This document shows positions 1 through 9,100 of a DNA stretch of 23,169 nucleotides, piece by piece. The notes beneath the pieces were generated by a model. The model was given only the letters and a program-made list of their open reading frames with translations, was not told where the DNA came from and searched no databases. The translations under genes were made by a program, and so were the position numbers. Source of the stretch: an uncultured Collinsella sp. GTDB lineage: Bacteria > Actinomycetota > Coriobacteriia > Coriobacteriales > Coriobacteriaceae. The DNA lies in the NCBI GenBank assembly GCA_900546105.1, contig URBP01000024.1:1-23169 (forward strand), given 5' to 3'. Every line of letters begins with the position of its first letter. Position 1 is the first letter of the stretch.

Positions 1-49
1 TCCCTTGCGGCGTAGTTCTTATTTAAGCCGTCCAAGTTTTGGGGTGCAG

Positions 50-79
50 TTCATTTCTGCGCGGGGGGGGGCGTATATT
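50..79 (+). promoter_or_regulatory. Candidate promoter of the giant adhesin with a G tract in its spacer
   Basis: A -10-like box TATATT (74-79) matches five of six consensus bases. Eighteen bases upstream is a weak -35-like TTCATT (50-55, three of six). The spacer between them contains nine consecutive G residues. An alternative pair is TTGCAT (79-84) with TATATA (103-108). Both would give a leader of roughly 40-70 bases before the chosen start codon at 153. The -10 box is the convincing part and the -35 is poor, so this is a candidate only. Confidence 0.4.
63..71 (+). repeat. Homopolymeric G tract (G9)
   Basis: Nine G residues in a row lie three bases upstream of the TATATT -10-like box and about 80 bases before the start codon of the giant surface protein. 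Runs of this length are prone to slipped-strand mispairing, and in other bacteria such tracts between -35 and -10 switch surface-protein genes on and off. The tract itself is plain to see; its role is inferred. Confidence 0.85.
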
Positions 80-152
80 TGCATCGATGGGGACGACACA
101 CATATATAGCGAGCCGCTGCTTGCCGTCCTCATGGATTTGGGGAGGGCCTTC

Positions 153-3100
153 ATGAATCGCGTGTGTGCGAGAGCTCGAGAAATGCTAAAGCCTTTTGGC
201 AAGAAAACCAATACCGCCAAGCGTGCCCTGAGGGTTTTGGCCGTCCCGCTGGCGGCGTGTGCGCTCATGTTTGGTGCGACGAGTGCGTCGGCCGATCAAG
301 CGGTTCCTTTTAGCAACCATACCGTGCAGACGGTGAATCCCACCGGCACTACGGTCAATCTGTTCGACTACTGGGTCGTGAACGGCGACAACGACAGCTC
401 GAAGAACATAAACAACGACAACAAGAATGACAACACCGGCATCAATAAAGACCATCAGCTCAAGTTCAATGGCGGCGCCGGATCGGGCATTAATAAATGG
501 ACGGGAAAAAGTGATATTGGCGGCTTTGGACGTCTTTCGTTTGTGAAGAACACACTGGTAAAGGGCTATCCGTCGATCAATGCTGGCACCTACACCTCGT
601 ATAACACGCACGGTACGTACAAAGACGAGTCGCTCGATTATCTCTTTAATAACGACAGCCAGGCAAATGGCAAGCAGGACGGCAAGGCCGTTTACAACAA
701 CGTACAAGGCCTTTTCCAGCTCAAGGATGGCTATTACGTTTACGACTCGTACGGCTCTGACGGCAACTATGCTGTGTATAACTTCACGACTAACTCCTTT
801 GACGTCTACAATAAGGCGGGCGTATATAAGGACAGCGTGTCGGATGCGAATCGGGGTCAGTTCTTCCCCTTTGACTCGGCTGACAAGGTTTTTGAAGAGA
901 GGAACGGCCGGCTCTCTCCTATAGGAATAACGGACGGAACGAACGATAAGCTCAACCACCACTTTGGCATGTCCATGACCACGGAGTTCGTCCAGCCTGC
1001 GGGTGGCAAGACCACCGATAACAATGACATGGTCTTTAAGTTCTCGGGTGACGATGACGTCTGGGTCTATATCGACGGCGTGCTCGTGGGCGATCTGGGT
1101 GGCATCCACGAGAAGGCGACGCTTGATATTAACTTCGCTACTGGTGTGGTGCGCGTTGGACATATTGATGGCGCAAATGGTTCACCAAAGTATTTTCCGG
1201 ATACTACCATCAAAGCAATGTTCAAAGCCGCCGGCGCAGATACCACCAACTTCCGCGACAACACCTTCCGCGACAGCACTAAGCACACGCTGAGCTTCTT
1301 CTATCTGGAGCGTGGTGCGGGCGCATCGAACATGTCGCTTAAGTTCAACCTCACCACCCTGCCGTCGTCCGAGGTCGCGAAGGTCGACCAAAACGGTGAG
1401 GCAGTCCAGGGTGCCGAGTTTGCTCTGTATCAGTCAGATGCCAACTGGAACGCGCAGGGTGAGCCCATCGCTCAGGGCACGACGGGCGCCAATGGTCAGT
1501 TGGTGCTTCTGAAGTCGGACGGTTCCGTTCTTTCGTTCGATAGCCAGCATGCTGAGAAGCACGACTATTTTGTACTCAAAGAGGTTAGCCTGCCCAAGGG
1601 ATACCGCTCGAGCCTGACCTCATCGACCACTGCAACGCCAGGCGAGCTGCACTTGCAGTACAAGGCCGCGGCAAGTGGCACGGGTGGCGTGGTGGTTGCG
1701 CCGCAAACAACGGTCACAACAGCCAACAACGAACAATGGACGGGCAGCCGCATGTGGCTGAACGGTGGCTATCTGGCTGCCAAGGAGACCATTTCTCTTA
1801 ATAAAGAAACAAAAGACAATAAGAATAACCCCATTAGCTCGGGTACGACCTTCGCCGTCGTGCTCAAGCTCACCGGTGCGAGCGAGGACCACACAAGCGA
1901 AGACGCGTGGACGGCGGTCACGGGCAACCCGCTCAATGGCTATAAGCTGTGCTCCAAACACGGCATTGAGGGCGCGGTCGAGGCTGCCAAATCGGCAGAT
2001 ACGAGCGTCTTTGGCGTCAACACCAAGGGTGACTACGAGGTGACGGTCAGGTCACTGCCCGGCGATATCGAGAAGTACGCCGCCATGATGACGGACAAGT
2101 CGAAGGCGGAATATACCGTGGCGGTGTATCACACCACGGCATCGTCTCTGGCGGAGGCAACCATCGACAACACCTCTATGGTCCAATATCAAACGATAAA
2201 CAGGCAGTTCTCTACGGTGATCCACCTCACCAACGTTCAGAACCGCCTGTTTGTGCAGAAGGTTGACGACCTGGGCAAGCCCGTGAACGGCGCAACGTTT
2301 GAGCTGTACCAGGCCAAGGACGTTACCGGCGACAGTCCCAGCACGTATGCCATTAAATCGGGTGCCGAGCCGTATGACACCGTGAAGGCAAACGGCATGA
2401 CCTATCCGTATGACATTGAGGGTGCTGCATGCTTCCCACTCGATTCGACAAAGCATGCACCCCTTATCAAGGGTACGTACTACCTGCGTGAGTCTAAAAG
2501 CCCGGATGGTTTTGAGATTAACAACGCTATCACCAAGGTAATCGTGGACGATTCGGGTGTGTATGTGGATGCCGGCGAGGAAGGCGACGGTGTGCTCAGC
2601 ATGAGCGGCCCGGGTTCGCTGATTGCCTCCCTGGCGCAGTTTGGCTCTCCCGACTCCATCGACAACACGCTTACGCACATTAAGGGCAAGCTGCAGAGTG
2701 CAGGCGTTGACGCCGACGGAAACCTGACATGGGGCCAGAAGAGCACCGCCGAGGGCGTGACACCTTCGCTCGAAAATGACTTGATGCATATGCGCTATGA
2801 CAAGACGACGCAAGGTACCAAGACCATCCTGCGCTATGTCGAGGACGGTGGTGAGCGCAACGGCCAGCTGGCGACCATCTTTGCCGATACGGGCATCAAC
2901 CGCATGGCCCTTTATCAAGACGACGATGCCACCAATGGCACCGATCTGGGCACGCTTCAGCTCAATCATCTCTTTACCACGGCAACGGCCGTGCAGTATA
3001 CCGATCGTCGCGTGGCACGCCTGCAGGTGACCAAGACGGTGACGGCAGATACTGGTCTTACTGCACCCACTAAGGATGCGAATGACAAGGACAAGGATCT

Positions 3101-6100
3101 GACGTTTACGTTTAAGTTCACCCTGCCGGAGTCCCAGAAGGGCTACGAGGCGCGCGTATTCGATGCGAATGGCATGTCCGTGGGCAACTCCTTTACGCTC
3201 AAGAACGGCGACACCCATTCCATCAAGGCCGGCGAGACCATCCGCGTATACGACCTTAAGCAGGGCGACAAGTATAGCGTGAGCGAGCTCACCACCAAGG
3301 GCGAGGACTCCAGCGGCAACGTGCTGGCGAGCATCGTTAACACTGTTACCGGCTCTGCCGACGAGTCGGTGCTTCCGGCCGGCTTTAGCCTCGTGAAACG
3401 TAAGGTCGGTGGCGAGGAGCAGTCGGGAACTGGCAACACCATCGAGGGCAAGATTGTCGCGCTTGCGGGCGGGAAGATCCCTGCGAGCAATAAACTCGAG
3501 TTCATCAACAACTACAGCGCCAGCTCGGTAACGCTTAAGGCCAAAGACGGTCTGAGCGCCAAGAAGGTGCTCGAAGGTCGCGATTGGGCCGATGGCGATT
3601 CCTTTACCGCGCAGCTTACGGCCGACGGCGGCGTTCCCATGCCCGGCGGTGCCAAGAGCAAGGTGGCTACGGTCGAGCTCACCAACGACCAGCCGGCGAC
3701 GTTTGGCGACATCACCTATACCAAGCCGGGTACCTACACCTATACCATCTCGGAGGTTATCCCCGGCTCCGATGCCGGTGCGGACGGCATAAGCTATTCT
3801 GCTGCCGTCTATACCGCGACGGTCGTGGTGGAGGATAACCATGCCGGCGCTCTGGCCGTTGCGAGCGTGAAGGTGGTGCAGGAGTGTAACGACGCGGGCG
3901 TCGACACCAAGACGGATGTTGCCGGTAAGGTCGCAACCTTCACCAACCACTACGATACACACGAAGCGAAGATCATCATCCATGCTCAAAAGATCCTGAC
4001 CGACAACGCCGGGAGTTTCCCGCTTTCCCAGAACGCCTTTAGCTTTAAGCTCGAGCGTGTGGGCGGCTATGCGGACGACAATGCGGCGTTCGATCCCGAT
4101 AAGGTCGACACGAGCATCAAGGCCCCCATGCCCGAGGACGCCGAGGGCAACACCGCGACCGTGGGCAACAACGCTGATGATGGCGCGGTGACGTGGCCGG
4201 CGATCTCCTATACCGCCAAGGCGGATGCGGGACGCGCCTACGTGTACAAGTTTACTGAGGAGAATCCCGGCAGTGTTACGGGCATGACCTACGACGGATC
4301 GATCTATTACGCCGTGGTGCGTAACGCCGAGAAGGGTGCCGGCATCCAGACTTCGATCGAGTACTACAAGGTTGTAAAGGACGGCTCGGTAAAGCAGCTG
4401 GACACGAACGTTACGCCTTCCTTTACCAATATATATAGCGTGGAGCCCACGAGTGCGACCCTGCAGGGCCAAAAGACTGTGAGCGGTCGCGACTGGAACC
4501 AGGGCGAACGCTATACCTTTAACCTCGCTGCCGCTACGGATGATGCCGGCGCGACCGGTTTGAGCAAGACCACCGCGCAAGCGGTAAAGGACGGGGCCGT
4601 TGCCGTTAACGTCAACCAAGCTGTCGCCAGCACGCCCGCGTCGGGACGCGTGGCCTCGTTCTCCTTTGGCACCGAAGCCGCCCCGACCGTGACGTTCAAC
4701 CGCGCAGGCACCTTTAGCTTCAACATCACCGAGAAAGCTGCGCAGGATGGCCAAGCGGGCATGTCCATGGACAAGCACACCGCCCGCGCGACCGTTGTGG
4801 TGACCGATCTGGACGAGTCGGGCAACATCCACACGGGCATGCTGCGCGTGTCGAGCGTGACCTACGCCAACACCGGTGCCTCCGAAGCGGACAAGGTCGT
4901 AACCGACAAGGCTGCCTTCACCAACGTGTACCATGCATCGGGCACCTTTGGTGGCGTGACGATCAGCAAGACCCTCGAGGGTCGCGCCTCTACCGCGGGC
5001 CAGTTTACCTTTGCCGTGACGGGCCTTTGGTACAACGGCGTTCAGACATCGGTCGACGGCGCCGAGGCCAGCCTGTCCAATAAGGCTGCGGGGGCCGGCG
5101 TGTCCGGTGCCGTGGTGGGCGCAAGCGGGCAAGAGAAGCTCTTTGCCCGTGAGCTCACGGAACAGGACCTGGGGCGTACGTTTGCCTATCGCATCCACGA
5201 GAACCAGCCTGCGGCTGCCGGCTACACCTATGACACCGGCTACGCGGGCGATGCCATTGTGCTCGTCAAGGTTCTTGCACGCAAGGACGACACCGCTAAG
5301 CTCTACACCGTGACGACCGTGCTCAAGGGCGCGGGTGTGACGGAGCTGCTGGGCGACGGCGCCGATGCGAGTAAGTTGACGGACGAAAAGATTGTCGAGC
5401 TCAAGCAAGATTCGAATACTTACGTGCGGCAGTACGATTCGAGTGATGCCGGCGCCACGACGCCTACTGTCTCGTTTGTGAACCGTTACACGGCAAGTCT
5501 CGACTATGGCGCCGATGGCGGTTTGCAGATCGAGAAGACGTTGACGTATCCCAAGGACGCGACCATTTTTGGCTCGCCTAAGAGCACGTTCCGTTATATC
5601 GTCAAGCCTGCCGACAAGACATCTGCCAGCAAGGTTGGCATTTCCACGGACGGCAAGGTCTTTGAGACCGCAAGTGTCGAGGCTAATGCTCCCAAGACCG
5701 TGAGTTTGGTACCTGCGGGCGGGCTGACCTTCACTCAAAATGATGCCGGCAAGACGTTCACCTATACGGTGAGCGAGATTGACGACAAGGCGACGGGCTA
5801 TACATACGACGAGACGGTCCATACGGTTAAGGCTGTCGTGGCGGATAACGGCGACAGTACGCTTAGGGTCACGACATCGGTAAGCAAGCAGGTCGATGGC
5901 AAGGACGAGCTTGAGGGCCAGTGGATCTATCCGTCGGATGCGACGTCTACCGGTGTCGCGACGGTCAAATTCAAGAACACCTATACGGTCACCGAGGCGG
6001 CAACCTACACTCCGTCCGTGACAAAGGTGGTTGTCGGTGCCGATGCTCCGGACAAGTTCACCTTTGCCATGACCGCGGCTGACGATGCTACCCGGGCTGC

Positions 6101-9100
6101 TGTCGACAGCAAGCTCATCACCGGCTCTTCGATGAGCGCGGACAGCGGCTATGCCGAGAAAAAGCAAACGAAGGAGGGCCTCAAGGACGGGGAGCACTAT
6201 CAGGTCGATTTCTCGAAGCTCACCTTCAACAAACCGGGCACGTATAAGTTTGCTATTAATGAGTTGGCCCCGAACAGCGGCCTCGGCGAGTGGAAGTATG
6301 ACACGCACACTTATGTCCTGACCATTACCGTAACCGATGAGGGCGGCAAGCTTGTGGCGCGTGCCGATGGCACGTCCTACACCGGTATTTTGGGTGGCCT
6401 GATCTTCGCGACGGGCGACGTGGGCAAGACGTTCACCTATAAGGTGGTCGAGAATAACGGCAAGCAGCGCGGCTACACCTACGACTCCACCTATTGGACG
6501 GTAGAGATTGCGGTCAAGAGTCGTGGTGACGGTTCGCTCTATACCGTGACCACGGTCAAGCACTATGACGCCAACGAAGTTGAAGAGCCCCGCGATACGA
6601 AGCCCTTTAGCTCCGAGAAAAGTGCTGCCAAGGCAAAGGTGTTCTTTACCAACAACTATGCTGCAACCGGAAAATTCGAGGGCCTTACCGCCGAGAAGGT
6701 GATGGACTCCGGCGACAAGATCGAGGCGGGTCAGTATACGTTTGACCTGTATGCCGAGAAGGCCGATGGCTCGCTCGAAAAGAAGGATGAGGGCACGACC
6801 CAGGCGGGCGAGAACGGTATCGCAACGGTCGACTTCGGCAAGATTTACTTTAAGCTTGGCGATGCCACCAGCGGAACTGATGGGCAGACGATTGACCTTG
6901 CCAGCGCCGTCAACGATGGCATTGCCATCAAACGGCACAATGCCGACCACACCACTACCTATAGCTTTAACCTGGTGGCAAAGGAGCGCTTGACCAGCCT
7001 GCCCGAGGGCGTGCGTCCCGTGGATACGTCCGCGACGTGCCGCGTGCTGCTCGAGGTGACCGACAACAACGACGGCACGCTGACGCCTAGGGTGACCTAT
7101 CGCGATGGCACCGAGAACGGCAAGATCGTTTTCCACAACACGCGTGACAAGGTCAAGACGATCGGCACGGTCGCGAAGCCTAATGTGGACATCGACGGGC
7201 AGCTGCTTTCTGTGGGCGACTCCCACGTCTATACCATCAACTGGGTCAATACTGCGGTCAATGCTGACGGCAACCTGGTCTCCGCCGACGTGACCGTGGT
7301 AGACGAGCTACCCACTGGCGTTGTGTTCGAGGCCTTTGAGGGCGAGTATGCCGATAATGGCGAAGCGAGCGGCCAGTCGCTTACTTGGGACCTGGGTAAG
7401 CAACCCGCGGGCAGCCACGGTTCGGTGCGCGTGCGCGTCAAGATTACCGAGGACGCTGTGAAGGACGCCCAGGGTGCGGTCGGCGCCGTCAACAATGCTG
7501 CCACCATTAAGGTCGGCAACAAGAGCTATACCGGCACCACGACTAATTACGTGCCCAAGAAGTCCGAGAGCGATGCCCAGGATTCGACGGGGTCGGGTGT
7601 GGCGCTGGGTGATGAGCTCACCTACACCATCGGCTACAAGAACACCGAGGGCGCGTCTGCCACGGTGACGATCGCCGATGCCGTTCCCGCGGGAACCGAG
7701 TTCGTGGAGTTCGCTGGCGACCATAAGGATGCCGGCTCCAAGGACAATGACGGCAACCTCACCTGGACATTGAAGGACGTTCCCGCCGGCAAGGAGGGCA
7801 CGGTTCAGTTTAAGGTCCGCGTGACTGAGGACGCGTTTAAGAGCGGTGGCGCTTCGGGCGACATCTCCAACCAGGCGTCGGTGGCGGTCGACAACAACCC
7901 TGCCGTCAAGACCAACACCACTACCGATCAGGTTTCTGACGGGCGCCTGACGTTGAGCAAGACGGTCACGGCCGCCGAAGGCATCACCGCGCCCAACAAG
8001 GCATTTACCTTTAAGGTGCTGCTCTACCAGACCGATGGCACAACGCCTCTGGCCGGCACCTTTGCGTACGCCGGTCGCCCCAGTGGCACCAATGGCACTT
8101 ATGTAAGCGGACAGATCAAGAGCGGTGACACCATCACGCTTAAGGCCGGCGGCTCCGTCACGGTTACCGTGCCCGTGGGTACGCACTACGAGGTGCAGGA
8201 GCTCGACTCCAAGGGTGAACTCATGACGAGTGAGGACGGCTTTGCGGTTGTCGATAAGGCGAACCTCCAGAAGGGTACCGTCGGACAGGCGACGCAGGTG
8301 GGCTTCACCAACGTCTACAGCGTGGAGTCCACGAAGGTGGAAAACGCCTTTAAGGTGCAAAAGAAGATCTCCGGACGCAACTGGACGACATCGGATGTCT
8401 TTACCATGACGCTGGCTGCCGAGGGCGAGGCACCCATGCCCAAGGGCGCCAAGGACGGCGTGTCGGCGATTGAGCTGCACAAGGATGCCCAGGTTGGCAA
8501 CTTCGGTACCATCGAGTACACCAAGCCCGGTACCTATGCCTATGTGATCACCGAGCAGTCGGGTGACGAGACGGCACTCACATTCTCGAAGGCCACCTAT
8601 CGTGCCACCGTCACGGTGACCGACGACGGCGCCGGTAAGCTGTCCACCAAGACCAAGATTGCACAGCTGACCGACGACGCGGGCGACGCTGCTGAGCGCA
8701 CGGTCGAGGCGGCGGTCTTTACCAACACCGCCAAGACCGGCAGCCTCACCGTCAAGAAGACGGTCGTCGGTGGCGACAGCCAGCGAGAGTTCGGCTTTAC
8801 GGTCGCGCTGGCCGACGGGGACGGCGAGCCCGTCTCCGGCACCTTCGGCAAGGGCGAGCACGCCGTGACGTTCGCGGGCGGCAAGGCGAACTTCACGCTC
8901 AGGGACGGCGGGGAGAAGACCGTCGCCGGCCTGCCCGTGGGCGCGCGCTACACCGTGACCGAGGATGCCGCCGAGGGCTACACGACCACGGTCGAGGGGG
9001 CCGAGGGCACCGTGACCGAGGACGGCGCGACCGCGGCGTTCACCAACACGTACGGAACGGCCACCGAGGGCAGGGACGTCTCCACCGCGGGGCTCTTCAC

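Noticed and set aside
39..152. Start of the giant adhesin at the TTG at 39 with the G tract inside the coding region
   Set aside because: The frame is open from 39, which would make the G tract a translational switch. However, the ATG at 153 has a good GGGAGG site and begins a normal signal peptide, while 39 has none.
2052..7226. Minus-strand open frame of 1724 codons opposite the giant adhesin
   Set aside because: No signal, domain or ribosome binding site; it is an antisense by-product of the biased codons of the sense gene. The same holds for the 1400-codon minus frame at 7308-11510.
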